Of a stretch of 64,000 nucleotides of DNA, positions 19,342-28,792 are shown in pieces. This DNA is from Parasedimentitalea marina (GTDB lineage: Bacteria > Pseudomonadota > Alphaproteobacteria > Rhodobacterales > Rhodobacteraceae): NCBI RefSeq assembly GCF_004006175.1, contig NZ_CP033219.1, positions 1,302,001 through 1,366,000 of the forward strand, in the 5' to 3' direction. The position numbers were made by a program, and so were the translations under genes. How positions within the stretch are numbered: the first letter of the stretch is position 1; each line of letters starts with the position of its first letter. The notes beneath the pieces are model-generated. The model saw only the letters and a list, made by a program, of their open reading frames with translations. It did no database searches and was not told the origin of the DNA.

Positions 19342-19421
19342 TTCTTTGTACTTTGGCTCCTTGAGATACTTGATAAGGCAACTTATTTATTTGACAGTGC
19401 GTCAAGCAGTGGGAGATGGAT

Positions 19422-20588
19422 ATGCCGATCAAGAACAGTTTCGCCGATATGCACAGTGAGATCACTGGTTGGCGTCGCCATTTGCATGAGAATCCGGAAT
19501 TACTTTTTGACGTTCACCAGACCGCGGCATTTGTGGTGGAGCGCCTAAAGGAGTTTGGTGTCACCGACATTACGACAGGGGTTGGCCGTACTGGGGTTGT
19601 GGCAACGATCAAGGGCAAAACCGACACCAGTGGTCGGGTGATCGGTCTGCGCGCCGACATGGATGCCTTGCCCATTCATGAAGCGACCGGGCTGGACTAT
19701 GCCTCTAAAATCGAGGGCAAGATGCATGCCTGTGGCCATGACGGTCATACTGCAATGTTGTTGGGGGCTGCCAAGTATCTGGCCGAAACCCGCAATTTTG
19801 ATGGTACGGTTGCCCTGATTTTTCAGCCCGCTGAAGAGGGCGGCGCTGGCGGACGGGAAATGTGCGAAGACGGGATGATGGACCGTTGGGGCATTCAGGA
19901 AATTTACGGAATGCACAATATGCCTGGGATGCCAGTGGGCGAGTTTTTCATTCGCCCCGGAGCCCTTCTGGCGTCTTCTGACGACTTTGAGATTATTGTC
20001 ACAGGCAAGGGTGGCCATGCCGCCACGCCACATGAGGCCGTGGATACCACTCTGGTGGCCTGTCAAATCGTTGTCACGCTACAGTCCATCGTGGCGCGCA
20101 ATGTGGACCCGATCAAGCGGGTGGTTCTGACTGTTGGTACCTTTGAAACTGACAGCACCGCATCAAACGTTATTGCGCATCAGGTCCGTATGAAAGGCAC
20201 AGTCCGTACATTGGACCCTGAGTACCGCGCCGTGGCCGAAGAGCGGGTGCGCCGTGTTGCCGAAGACACGGCCTCTGCCTTTGGGGCGCAGGCACATGTT
20301 GAGTGGGATGCTGGGTATCCCACCACGATTAACACGCCGGACGAAACAGTGTATGCGGCGGATGCGGCGCGGGCGGTGTCTGGCAGTGTCAATGACAACA
20401 CCGACCCGATCATGCCCTCTGAGGACTTTTCCTATATGCTGGAAGAGCGTCCTGGAGCTTATATTTTTGTCGGCAATGGCGACACCGCAATGTGCCACCA
20501 CCCGGCCTATAATTTTGACGACGACACGATTCCTGCTGGCTGTAGCTGGTTTGCCGAATTGGTCGAACGACGAATGCCCGCAGTTTAA
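19422..20588 (+). CDS. M20D amidohydrolase, HipO/IAA-amino-acid hydrolase type (copy 1)
   Basis: The 388-aa zinc amidohydrolase has HACGHDGHT (Cys104, His106 as metal ligands), FQPAEEGG (catalytic Glu138/139), YGMHN (His165) and a final HHPAYNFDDD metal-site region. It is of the hippurate hydrolase group that cleaves N-acyl amino acids or amino-acid conjugates. ATG 19422 follows GGGAGATGG and matches the start of its neighbour. It and the next gene are tandem duplicates: 79 of the first 110 aligned residues are identical by hand count, without gaps. The set with argE and the peptide transporter suggests stepwise use of acylated substrates. Confidence 0.9.
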   Translation: MPIKNSFADMHSEITGWRRHLHENPELLFDVHQTAAFVVERLKEFGVTDITTGVGRTGVVATIKGKTDTSGRVIGLRADMDALPIHEATGLDYASKIEGKMHACGHDGHTAMLLGAAKYLAETRNFDGTVALIFQPAEEGGAGGREMCEDGMMDRWGIQEIYGMHNMPGMPVGEFFIRPGALLASSDDFEIIVTGKGGHAATPHEAVDTTLVACQIVVTLQSIVARNVDPIKRVVLTVGTFETDSTASNVIAHQVRMKGTVRTLDPEYRAVAEERVRRVAEDTASAFGAQAHVEWDAGYPTTINTPDETVYAADAARAVSGSVNDNTDPIMPSEDFSYMLEERPGAYIFVGNGDTAMCHHPAYNFDDDTIPAGCSWFAELVERRMPAV

Positions 20589-20605
20589 ATAAGGAAGACT
20601 TAATA

Positions 20606-21772
20606 ATGCCCGTTAAGAATCGTTTTGCTGAGTTGCAGTCGGAAATCACTGAATGGCGACGTGATATCCACGAGAATCCTGAAATCCTGTTTGAAACTCA
20701 TCGCACAAGTGCTCTGGTCGCTGAAAAACTGAAAGAGTTCGGTTGTGATGAGATCGTAACGGGCATTGGTCGCACCGGAGTGGTGGGGGTTATCAAAGGG
20801 AAGAGCGACAGCACCGGTAAAGTGATCGGTCTGCGCGCGGACATGGACGCACTGCCGATCCTGGAGGCCACCGGGCTGGATTATGCCAGCAAAACGGACG
20901 GGGCGATGCATGCCTGTGGCCACGACGGCCACACCGCAATGTTGCTTGGGGCGGCCAAATATCTGTCCGAGACCCGCAATTTTGATGGCACCGTGGTGGT
21001 GATTTTCCAACCTGCGGAAGAAGGCGGCGGTGGTGGCCGGGAAATGTGCGAAGATGGCATGATGGACCGCTGGAACATCCAAGAGGTCTACGGCATGCAC
21101 AACTGGCCGGGCAAACCGGTTGGGTCCTTCGGCATCCGTGCGGGGGCGTTCTTTGCCGCGACAGATCAGTTCGACATTACCCTTGAGGGGCTTGGTGGTC
21201 ACGCCGCCATGCCGCAGAAGACTGTTGATACCACAGTGATGGCGGCGCAGGCTGTTATGGCGCTACAGACCATTGCCAGCCGCAATGCCGATCCGGTGGA
21301 TCAGGTCGTTGTGTCGGTGACCTCGTTTCAAACGTCGTCGAATGCGTTCAACGTGATCCCGCAGACAGTGCAGATGAAGGGCACCGTACGCACCATGAGC
21401 GGTGAGATGCGCGATCTGGCGGAAAAGCGGATCAACGAGATCTGCGCAGGCGTTGCCGCCACCTTTGGTGGGGCAGCGGATGTCAATTACATTCGGGGTT
21501 ATCCGGCGATGGTCAATCATGAGGAACAGACCGAGTTTGCAGCTGACGTGGCCCGCAAAGTGTCCGGCGATTGCGAACACGCGGATTTGGTGATGGGCGG
21601 CGAAGACTTTGCCTTTATGCTGGAAGAGCGCCCCGGCGCCTATATTCTTGTTGGCAACGGCGATACTGCAGCCGTGCATCATCCTGAGTATAATTTCAAC
21701 GATGAGGCCATTCCTGCCGGCTGTAGCTGGTGGGCCGAGATCGTTGAACAGCGCATGCCGTCCACCATCTGA
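20606..21772 (+). CDS. M20D amidohydrolase, HipO/IAA-amino-acid hydrolase type (copy 2)
   Basis: The 388-aa paralogue of the preceding gene keeps every metal and catalytic residue at the same number (Cys104, His106, Glu138/139, His165, late HHPEYNF). Differences cluster in the lid domain (residues about 170-300). There, copy 1 has MPGMPVGEFFIRPGAL and copy 2 has WPGKPVGSFGIRAGAF, which suggests that the copies have diverged in substrate choice. ATG 20606 has AAGGAAGA upstream, 17 bases after the first gene's stop, so they are co-transcribed. A strong terminator follows at 21794. Confidence 0.9.
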   Translation: MPVKNRFAELQSEITEWRRDIHENPEILFETHRTSALVAEKLKEFGCDEIVTGIGRTGVVGVIKGKSDSTGKVIGLRADMDALPILEATGLDYASKTDGAMHACGHDGHTAMLLGAAKYLSETRNFDGTVVVIFQPAEEGGGGGREMCEDGMMDRWNIQEVYGMHNWPGKPVGSFGIRAGAFFAATDQFDITLEGLGGHAAMPQKTVDTTVMAAQAVMALQTIASRNADPVDQVVVSVTSFQTSSNAFNVIPQTVQMKGTVRTMSGEMRDLAEKRINEICAGVAATFGGAADVNYIRGYPAMVNHEEQTEFAADVARKVSGDCEHADLVMGGEDFAFMLEERPGAYILVGNGDTAAVHHPEYNFNDEAIPAGCSWWAEIVEQRMPSTI

Positions 21773-21793
21773 TCGATTTCGTGCGATCAGTTT

Positions 21794-21818
21794 AAGGGGC
21801 CGGTAACGGCCCCTTTTT
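21794..21818 (+). terminator. Rho-independent terminator after M20 pair
   Basis: AAGGGGCCG (21794-21802) pairs with CGGCCCCTT (21807-21815) around a GTAA loop, followed by T5 overall. It lies 22 bases after the stop codon. Confidence 0.92.
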
Positions 21819-21853
21819 CATTTCACCAACGATTTGCGCCTCTTGGACTGGTC

Positions 21854-22222
21854 CTACTTGAGGCGATCAAAACTCGTCGCGACCACTGTACAGCTGGTGA
21901 AACCTTGTGGCAGGTTTGTTAGACATTGTGCCTTAGCGGCCTCAACAGCGCCGGCTTGGGTGTCGTATCCCCAGGCGTCTGTAGCAGCTACTTTGTTGCC
22001 AGGGTTCGAGCAAGGTATATCAACTCTTTGGGTTGCTGTCGGGACGGCTATGGCAGAATAGCCTTCCGTGCGACTGGCCCACGCGATGAGCGACCCTTTT
22101 GAATAGTCGCAAGTATTGGCAGGTATACGAAGAACCCGATCTGCCACCTGAGCAGACGATGAGATCGGTACAACAACTGTCAAAGAAGTTATACAGGTTG
22201 CAATTATTAAACGAGCAATCAT
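21854..22222 (-). CDS. Secreted small protein, possibly DUF4189-like
   Basis: The 122-aa protein has a clear signal peptide (MIARLIIATCITSLTVVVPI, with likely cleavage after SSSAQ). The mature domain has four cysteines (TCDYSKG, IPCSNPG, AQCLTN, SCTVV). The layout of a sequence ending with AWGYDTQAGAVEAAKAQC, then a short gap, then C and a final beta strand is similar to DUF4189 domains, in which alanine-rich helices alternate with Cys pairs. ATG 22222 has GGAGA six bases upstream; an in-frame ATG at 22240 is less likely. The function is unknown. It stands alone and converges on the M20 terminator. Confidence 0.6.
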   Translation of the reverse strand: MIARLIIATCITSLTVVVPISSSAQVADRVLRIPANTCDYSKGSLIAWASRTEGYSAIAVPTATQRVDIPCSNPGNKVAATDAWGYDTQAGAVEAAKAQCLTNLPQGFTSCTVVATSFDRLK

Positions 22223-22416
22223 GAGAAGTCTCCACCGCATTGGTCAAAATTCAATTAAGTTAGATTTAACAAGACTAGCTTTTTTTTGTTGAAAGTCCAC
22301 TGGCGAGGAGAGCGTCAGGTTTCGTGAAGCCTGACTTGGCATTTCCATTGCCTTTGTCCGGAGATATTTCAGGCCAGATGAAAGGGATTTGGTTGGGGAC
22401 CTGATCGTGTTCGGAA

Positions 22417-23457
22417 TTAGCTGCGCCACAGATCCTGGTAGACGGATTCTATTCCGGCGGATTCTGAGGCGGCGCTGAAACCATGAAGGGCAATGTCACG
22501 GGCTGCTTGGCTCATCCGGGCGTGACGAAGTGGATCATTCAGGATTGACAATGCGGCCTCGGTGGCCTGATCTGCGGCGCCAACGGACACTGTGGTTCCG
22601 GCATTGCCTTGTGCTGAAAAGGCCTCGTAATAGCCAGCTTTCGTTCCGACAAAAGGCACGCCGCTGGCCATGCCTTCGAGGGGAACCATACCGTAGCCCT
22701 CATAGCGGGGCAGTTGCAGGACCAGAGATAATCCACGCATCAGTTGGGGCAGTTTGGCGGCTGGGATCTCGCCGGGGAACAGGATGCGGTCAGACAGGCC
22801 GGCCGCTGCGACGCGGGCATGGAGGCTGGTCAGGAATTTCTGGTGTTCACGTCCGGCGCGCCCAATGACAAGGGCTCGGGCCTGGGGGAATTTTGGCAGC
22901 AGGTTCGCCATGGTTTCGACGAAGACTTCGGTGCCTTTTTCGGGTCGGATGCGGCCGATTGTGGCGAGGCCGATGTCACCTCCGTAACCCAGTTCTGCCC
23001 AAGCGGAAGCACGATTTTGGGCGGGAGTGAAAAGATCGGTATCGACACCATGCGGGACCACGGCGCGCACTTTGGCAACATAGCGCGCAGCAATGTCTGT
23101 GGTGGCGACAATCGCATCCATTTGTCGGATCAGCCATCGGGGATAGGTGGAATGCAACCGCTGTGCAGCCGAGGTGAAGACGATGCGGATCGGCAGTTTC
23201 AGGACGTCTCGTGACCAGATGGCTGCGCGCATTTCCGGGTTGCGGCGGACGTGCCAGATGGCGAAGTCACGGCCCTGGGGGGGCTGTTTGCACAGAAGCC
23301 GGGCCTGGGTCAGGGTGATCGGGTCGGGGCAGCCGGGCAGAGGATAGCCGACCAGGTGCAGATCATGATGTTTGATCTGTTGGCGGATAACATTGGCGGC
23401 CGTGGCTGAAACCCCGGTGAAATTTTTGTTGAAATTGGTGACAAACAGCTCAGCCAT
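22417..23457 (-). CDS. Family 4 glycosyltransferase, probably LPS core
   Basis: The 346-aa GT-B enzyme has an N-terminal acceptor domain, the central PHGVDTDLF linker motif near residue 135, and the nucleotide-sugar part with IGRIRPEKGTEVFVE near 168. The family-4 EX7E-like motif lies in YEGYGMVPLEGMASGVP. It overlaps the Kdo transferase gene upstream by 8 bases. This pairing argues for a role next to Kdo in the LPS inner core, in the manner of the LpcC/LpsB mannosyltransferases of alphaproteobacteria. The donor sugar cannot be told from the sequence. Confidence 0.85.
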   Translation of the reverse strand: MAELFVTNFNKNFTGVSATAANVIRQQIKHHDLHLVGYPLPGCPDPITLTQARLLCKQPPQGRDFAIWHVRRNPEMRAAIWSRDVLKLPIRIVFTSAAQRLHSTYPRWLIRQMDAIVATTDIAARYVAKVRAVVPHGVDTDLFTPAQNRASAWAELGYGGDIGLATIGRIRPEKGTEVFVETMANLLPKFPQARALVIGRAGREHQKFLTSLHARVAAAGLSDRILFPGEIPAAKLPQLMRGLSLVLQLPRYEGYGMVPLEGMASGVPFVGTKAGYYEAFSAQGNAGTTVSVGAADQATEAALSILNDPLRHARMSQAARDIALHGFSAASESAGIESVYQDLWRS

Positions 23458-24760
23458 GGTCAGGCTCCAGATCCAGTTGCTGGATCAGCGTCTCAACCAG
23501 CCCGTCCAGCACTGCGGATTGTTGGGTTGCAAAGGCAGCAGCGGCCTGGCGTGCCTGTAACAATGTCTCGGGCTGGGTCAGCCACCGTGCAACCGCTTGG
23601 CCGAGCTGGGCCGCATCATGCACTTCTACAGCGCCCTTTGCCGCGATCATCGGCGGAAAGGTTTCCGGGAAATTGTGATAGCCGGGACCGGTGATGATGG
23701 CCGCGCCGGCGCGGGCGACCTCAAACGGGTTGTGGCCGCCGATGGGTTCAAGAGAACCACCAAGGAAAACGATGGGCGACAGAGCATACCAGCTGCCAAG
23801 TTCACCCATGGTGTCAGCCAGGTAAACTTGGGTTTCGTCTGTTGGCAATTCATGCTTGCTGCGCCGGGCGCAGGTCAATCCGGCATTGGCAATCAGATCC
23901 GCCACTTCGTCGCTGCGCTCGGGGTGGCGGGGCACCAGCAAAAGACACAGATCGGGGTGTTGTTGCAGCAAAGTTTTGTGGGCGGTGAGCACGGGCTGCT
24001 CCTCGCCGATATGGGTGGAACTGGCTACCCAGGTGGGACGCGTGGCCAAAGCATTGCGTAGCTGTGCCAATGCCGTGTCGTCAATGGGAAGAGGATCGGC
24101 GCCGGCCTTGAGGTTGCCGCCGTCGCGGACCCGATCTGCGGCGGCCCCCAGTTCAAGCAGGCTGTCCGAGATATGCTGGTTCTGGGTCAGGAACAGGGAA
24201 AACTGCGCCATGATAAACCGGGCTGTTGGCGCTTTTGCGCGCCAGCGCGCTACTGACCGGTCCGACAGGCGAGCATTGACCAGCGCCAGTTTTGCACCCG
24301 TGGCCCGGGTTGAGACCAGGGTGACGGGCCACAGCTCACTCTCGACAAAGACAGCAGCGGTGGGACGCCAGTGCGACAGGAACCGGCGTACCGGACCAGC
24401 CGCATCCAGCGGGGCGAATTGATGTCGGCAACGTGGCGGCATCCGTTTGGCCACAACCTGTTGCGCAGTGGCTGTACCCGAGGTCAGCAGGAACTGGGCC
24501 TTTGGCAGCTGTTCACCCAGGCGGTTGATCAGGGTCAGAGCCGCCAGGCTTTCGCCGACCGAGGCGCCGTGAAACCAGATTACCTGTCCATCGTTACGTG
24601 GCAGCGAGGCGTGCCCCAGCCGTTCACGCTGTCGGTGTGTCGACACACCTTGGGCGGCCAGTTTGGCCGCGACTTTGCGATAAGCAAAGGGCGAGAGCAG
24701 CGCTGTAACGCAGCGATATGTATAATAAAGCAGCGTTGGGCCGCCGCCTGTGGGTGTCAT
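23450..24760 (-). CDS. waaA: 3-deoxy-D-manno-octulosonic acid transferase
   Basis: WaaA (KdtA) moves Kdo from CMP-Kdo to lipid A precursor at the inner membrane. The 436-aa protein has an N-terminal membrane-anchoring stretch (YYTYRCVTALLSPF), then WFHGASVGE containing the catalytic glutamate near residue 70. SELWP follows near 142, with the GT-B C-terminal domain ASSTHIGEE, VPRHPERSDEV and FLGGSLEPIGGHNPFEVA, all characteristic of this family. It begins 2 bases before the moaA stop region and is coupled to the downstream glycosyltransferase gene. Confidence 0.94.
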   Translation of the reverse strand: MTPTGGGPTLLYYTYRCVTALLSPFAYRKVAAKLAAQGVSTHRQRERLGHASLPRNDGQVIWFHGASVGESLAALTLINRLGEQLPKAQFLLTSGTATAQQVVAKRMPPRCRHQFAPLDAAGPVRRFLSHWRPTAAVFVESELWPVTLVSTRATGAKLALVNARLSDRSVARWRAKAPTARFIMAQFSLFLTQNQHISDSLLELGAAADRVRDGGNLKAGADPLPIDDTALAQLRNALATRPTWVASSTHIGEEQPVLTAHKTLLQQHPDLCLLLVPRHPERSDEVADLIANAGLTCARRSKHELPTDETQVYLADTMGELGSWYALSPIVFLGGSLEPIGGHNPFEVARAGAAIITGPGYHNFPETFPPMIAAKGAVEVHDAAQLGQAVARWLTQPETLLQARQAAAAFATQQSAVLDGLVETLIQQLDLEPDHG

Positions 24761-24761
24761 T

Positions 24762-25769
24762 TCAACCGCCGGTGTGGCTCATGTGGCGCGACATCTGTCC
24801 GTCGGCCCGCTGGCGCGAATAATCAAAGTCGTGGCCCTTGGGTTTCAGGCCAATAGCGGCGCGGATTGCCTGTTCCAGCGCCTCGTCAGTGTCGGGGTGT
24901 TGTCGCATCGCCGGACGCAGGTCCTGCATGCCTTCCTGACCCAGACAGGTATAGAGCTCGCCGGTACAGGTCAGACGCACCCGGTTGCAGCTTTCGCAGA
25001 AATTGTGGCTCATCGGGGTGATGAAGCCGATTTTCTGCCCTGTCTGTTCCAGACGTACGTATCGTGCCGGTCCGCCTGTCGATTCGGCCAGATCGGTAAC
25101 CTGGTAATGATCCTCATAGGCTTTGCGTACGTCCTTGAGCGACCAATATTGCCCGAACCGGTCTTCGTTGCCCAGATCGCCCATCGGCATGACCTCGATC
25201 CAGGTCAGGTCCATGTTACGCTCTGCGCACCATTCGGTAATGGTCGGCAGTTCGTCTTCGTTGAAGCCCTTTAGGGCGACCGCGTTGATCTTGATCTTCA
25301 GACCGGCCTTTTGCGCCGCATCAATGCCGCGCATCACCTGGGGCAGGCGGCCCCAGCGGGTGATGTCGGCGAATTTTTGCTCGTCGATAGTGTCCATCGA
25401 GATGTTGATCCGGCGCACGCCTGCGTCAAACAGGTCCTGGGCGTATTTTTCCAATTGCGAGCCATTGGTGGTCAGGGTCAGCTCAGCAAGGGCCCCACTC
25501 TCCAGGTGCCGGGTCATCGATTGGAAGAAGGTCATGATGCCGCGGCGCACCAGGGGTTCACCACCTGTAATGCGCAGTTTCTTGACACCCATGTTCACAA
25601 AAGAGGAACACATACGGTCCAACTCTTCCAGTGTCAGCAGTTCCTTCTTCGGAAGGAACGTCATGTTTTCGGACATGCAATAAACGCAGCGGAAATCGCA
25701 GCGGTCAGTGACCGAGAGCCGAAGGTAGGTGATGGCGCGGGCGAATGGATCGATAAGTGGAGCTGTCAT
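24762..25769 (-). CDS. moaA: GTP 3',8-cyclase
   Basis: MoaA is a radical-SAM enzyme for the first step of molybdenum cofactor synthesis. The 335-aa protein has the SAM cluster motif CDFRCVYC (Cys24, Cys28, Cys31) and the second C-terminal cluster in [18 protein letters not shown]. The expected double-glycine end is present (SHTGG). ATG 25769 gives the family start; an in-frame start at 25862 adds 31 unrelated residues. The gene fits the presence of a molybdenum hydroxylase at the left end of the window. It is followed 2 bases later by waaA, probably in one transcript without functional connection. Confidence 0.95.
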   Translation of the reverse strand: MTAPLIDPFARAITYLRLSVTDRCDFRCVYCMSENMTFLPKKELLTLEELDRMCSSFVNMGVKKLRITGGEPLVRRGIMTFFQSMTRHLESGALAELTLTTNGSQLEKYAQDLFDAGVRRINISMDTIDEQKFADITRWGRLPQVMRGIDAAQKAGLKIKINAVALKGFNEDELPTITEWCAERNMDLTWIEVMPMGDLGNEDRFGQYWSLKDVRKAYEDHYQVTDLAESTGGPARYVRLEQTGQKIGFITPMSHNFCESCNRVRLTCTGELYTCLGQEGMQDLRPAMRQHPDTDEALEQAIRAAIGLKPKGHDFDYSRQRADGQMSRHMSHTGG

Positions 25770-25860
25770 GAAACCTAGGTAAGGCGGGGTTTGGCCTGCG
25801 GCAAGGCAAATGTGGGTGAACTGGTTGGCAAAGGGTGATTTGACAGGGTAGAGTCGGCTC

Positions 25861-26277
25861 ATGCGAAATCAACTTATCATACTCTCCACTGCCGCTCTGT
25901 CCGCCTGTAATCTGCTTCCACTGGGTTCGGGGGGGGCTGATCCTGTGTTACCTGCGCCAGCAACTGTTGCTACGGCGCCTTTAGATGATGCGACGACCTC
26001 ACCACAGGAGGACAGCATTCCTGGGTTTACCGGGACAGCCAGCACCATTGCGGGGTTGGGCGACCCAACCGTGCCGGGCCTGTGGATGGAAACACCGTTG
26101 GTAACCACTGATCAGATGGCAGTCGTGCGCAGTGCTAAGGGCACGCAGGTTACCCTGACACTGCGGCCAATCCCAGGCGAGGCAAGTGCGGGAAGCCGGT
26201 TGTCCATTGACGCCATGCGGGCCCTGGGGGCCCCACTGACTGAATTGGTTGAGCTAAAGGTCTCGGCAGCGTCCTAG
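25861..26277 (+). CDS. Small lipoprotein, unknown function
   Basis: The 138-aa protein has a lipobox (LSAC) with Cys16 after a short hydrophobic signal. A low-complexity Ala/Pro/Thr linker to about residue 60 follows, then a compact domain with GLWMETPLV, a [21 protein letters not shown] part and [23 protein letters not shown] recognise this as a conserved Rhodobacteraceae lipoprotein type but know no function; it is sometimes mislabelled as an enzyme. It is divergent from moaA and converges on the alkD-like gene 26 bases downstream. Confidence 0.65.
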   Translation: MRNQLIILSTAALSACNLLPLGSGGADPVLPAPATVATAPLDDATTSPQEDSIPGFTGTASTIAGLGDPTVPGLWMETPLVTTDQMAVVRSAKGTQVTLTLRPIPGEASAGSRLSIDAMRALGAPLTELVELKVSAAS

Positions 26278-26303
26278 TGCTGGGCGCTACCGAGAGAGAT
26301 TTG

Positions 26304-26987
26304 TCAGGCCAGATACTTGGCCGCTTCTTTGCGGGCGAAGTTTTTCAAGTGCTCGCCATGCTCTGCCAAAAACACCTGCACCCGCTGTGCATCGTGTTTG
26401 GAGAGATCGCGCAGCCACCAGGCGACGGATTTCTGGATGAACCATTTCTGGTCCAGCGCATAGGTGGCAACCCAGCCCAGAATGCGCTCGCGGCAAGCTA
26501 GTTCTTCGGGTTTTGGGTTGTTCTGTTTGGTCCAAGGCAGGGTGGCGACCAAAGCTGCACGCCGTGTCCACAGGTTTTCGGATGTGGTCCAGGTTTCAAC
26601 CGTGTCGAGCCGGGACGGATCAGCGATCAGGCGCTTTTGGATCGCGGCGCAGGCATGATCGGCCATTGCCCAGCTGTCAAAATCGGGCACCCAGCTTTGC
26701 AGGACGTCCCAAACCGCATCATCAGGGCGGATGCGCGCCTGTGTCAGCAGCTTGGTGGCCGCCAACCGTGCCTCGAATATGTCGGTCTGCCAGAGGCCAT
26801 CAGCCACCTCGACGCGTTCGTCCACTGTCATCTCCTGACGCCATTCCTTGGTCAGGTCGTTGACCTGCGGATTGGTCAGGCCCAAGTATTCACGCTTGAT
26901 CTTGTGGTAGCTGGACATGCCTGCCGCACGTTCGGCATTGGCCAGGGCGCGCAATTGTCCAAGGAATAGGAAATGTGTGTCGCTCAT
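26304..26987 (-). CDS. DNA alkylation repair protein, AlkD-like HEAT-repeat glycosylase
   Basis: The 227-aa, helix-only protein has YHKIKREYLGLTNPQVNDL near the start, and then repeated helical pairs with WQTDIFEAR, DFDSWAMADHAC and the WTRRAALVATLPW motif. QKSVAWWLRDLSKHD follows near residue 190. This is the arrangement in AlkC/AlkD proteins, which excise N3/N7-alkylpurines without base flipping. The start overlaps the glmS stop by 4 bases (ATGA), so it is co-transcribed with glmU and glmS. That link has no obvious biochemical sense and may be just operon packing. Confidence 0.85.
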   Translation of the reverse strand: MSDTHFLFLGQLRALANAERAAGMSSYHKIKREYLGLTNPQVNDLTKEWRQEMTVDERVEVADGLWQTDIFEARLAATKLLTQARIRPDDAVWDVLQSWVPDFDSWAMADHACAAIQKRLIADPSRLDTVETWTTSENLWTRRAALVATLPWTKQNNPKPEELACRERILGWVATYALDQKWFIQKSVAWWLRDLSKHDAQRVQVFLAEHGEHLKNFARKEAAKYLA

Positions 26988-28792
26988 TCTACTGTCACCG
27001 ATTTGGCCAGATTACGGGGTTGGTCCACATCAGTACCTTTGGCAACCGCTGTGTGATAGGCCAATAGTTGCGCAGGGATCGCATAAAGAATCGGTGCCAA
27101 GGCATTTGGGACTTGCGGCATGGTTATGACCTCGGACGTCCCTTCGCCAGATATTCTGGCGCCTTCTGCATCCGTTATCAGCACCACTCGACCGCCTCGT
27201 GCCATGACTTCTTGCATGTTGGAAATGGTCTTTTCAAAAAGCACGTCACGCGGCGCCAATACTACAACCGGTACGGTGTCTTCGATCAGCGCAATTGGTC
27301 CATGTTTTAACTCGCCGCTCGCGTATCCCTCGGCATGAATATAGCTGAGCTCTTTTAGTTTCAGAGCGCCCTCAAGAGCTAGGGGGTAAAGATGGCCACG
27401 ACCCAGGAAGATGATGTCCCTGGCAGTCGCAAGTTCCCGGGACGTCGCAGTGATTTCATCTTCGAGCATCAATGTCTGATGGATCAGCCCAGGTATCGCA
27501 CGCAGGTCGCTGGGCAAGCCTTCTGGCAATGCAATCCCCCGTTGCTGGGCAGCCTGCAAGGCCATGATCAACAAGATTGTCAATTGGCAGGTGAAGGCCT
27601 TGGTTGAGGCAACCGAGATCTCGGGGCCGGCGTACAGCGGTAGCACAACGTCACTTTCGCGTGCGATCGAGCTTTCAGAGACATTGACCAAACCTACAAT
27701 TTGATCTGCTTTGCCGGTCATGTATCGCAGCGCGGCCAAGGTGTCGGCAGTTTCACCGGATTGGCTGGCAAACAGGGCGAGCGTGCGATCGGATACTGGC
27801 GGTTCACGGTAGCGGAATTCAGAGGCTACATCGACTTCGACAGGCATCTTGGCGATCTGCTCAAACCAGTATTTGCCGACCATGCAGGCGTAGTAGCCCG
27901 TACCGCAAGCGACCATGGTCAGGCGGTCGATCTTGGTAAAGTCCAGCTCATCCGGCAGCGTGATGTCATCTGTCTCGGACAGATAGGCATGCAGGGTTCG
28001 ATCAATGGCCATCGGTTGTTCTGCAATTTCTTTAGCCATGAAGTGTTTGTGGCCATCTTTGTCCACACGGGTCGAATCCAGTTGAATCCTGCGCTTTTCT
28101 CGGTTGGTTTGGTTGCCGTTGATATCCCAGATCTGCAGGCTGGTGCGGGTCAGAACGGCAAAGTCACCCTCTTCGAGATAAGTGATTTGATCCGTAAGAG
28201 GGGCCAGCGCAAAGGCATCTGAGCCCACATACATTTCACCGTCTCCGTGGCCGATAGCCAGCGGTGATCCCTTGCGGGCGGCAATCATCAGATTGTCTTC
28301 ACCGTCAAAGAGAAACGCCAGCGCAAAGGCCCCATCAAGCCGTTCAACAGTTTTTCGCGCAGCCTCGGCAGAGGTGTGCCCCGCGGCTTTGTAGTGCTGA
28401 CACAGCAATGCAACGGTTTCGGTATCCGTTTCGGTGTCAAAGGACATGCCCTGCACAGCCAGCTCTTCGCGCAGTTCCTTAAAGTTCTCGATGATCCCGT
28501 TGTGGACGACTGATACAGAGCCTGCCAAATGAGGGTGGGCATTGCTGACGGAGGGTGCACCGTGGGTGGCCCAACGGGTATGTCCGATGCCGGATTTTCC
28601 GGCCAGTGGTTCGTGCACCAGCAAATCGCTTAGATTGACCAGTTTGCCAACAGCGCGACGGCGATCCAACACTTTGTTATTTATGGTTGCGATACCTGCG
28701 CTGTCATATCCGCGATATTCCAGACGTTTCAGGGCCTCGACCAGAATGGGTGCAACTTCGTGCGTGCCCAGTATTCCGACAATTCCACACAT
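26984..28792 (-). CDS. glmS: Glutamine--fructose-6-phosphate aminotransferase
   Basis: GlmS makes glucosamine-6-phosphate for peptidoglycan and LPS. The 602-aa protein starts MCGIVGILG with the N-terminal nucleophile Cys2, has RLEYRGYDSAG and HTRWATHG in the glutaminase domain. Two SIS domains follow (FASQSGETADT near residue 345, and EGYASGELKHGPIALIE). It ends NLAKSVTVE as expected. ATG 28792 shares one base with the glmU stop (TAATG). I see no glmS ribozyme, which is expected because those occur in Firmicutes. Confidence 0.97.
   Translation of the reverse strand: MCGIVGILGTHEVAPILVEALKRLEYRGYDSAGIATINNKVLDRRRAVGKLVNLSDLLVHEPLAGKSGIGHTRWATHGAPSVSNAHPHLAGSVSVVHNGIIENFKELREELAVQGMSFDTETDTETVALLCQHYKAAGHTSAEAARKTVERLDGAFALAFLFDGEDNLMIAARKGSPLAIGHGDGEMYVGSDAFALAPLTDQITYLEEGDFAVLTRTSLQIWDINGNQTNREKRRIQLDSTRVDKDGHKHFMAKEIAEQPMAIDRTLHAYLSETDDITLPDELDFTKIDRLTMVACGTGYYACMVGKYWFEQIAKMPVEVDVASEFRYREPPVSDRTLALFASQSGETADTLAALRYMTGKADQIVGLVNVSESSIARESDVVLPLYAGPEISVASTKAFTCQLTILLIMALQAAQQRGIALPEGLPSDLRAIPGLIHQTLMLEDEITATSRELATARDIIFLGRGHLYPLALEGALKLKELSYIHAEGYASGELKHGPIALIEDTVPVVVLAPRDVLFEKTISNMQEVMARGGRVVLITDAEGARISGEGTSEVITMPQVPNALAPILYAIPAQLLAYHTAVAKGTDVDQPRNLAKSVTVE

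Noticed and set aside
22244..22429. 61-codon minus frame between the GT4 gene and the secreted protein
   Set aside because: No ribosome site, no recognisable family, and it overlaps the GT4 stop; the region is AT-rich intergenic DNA.
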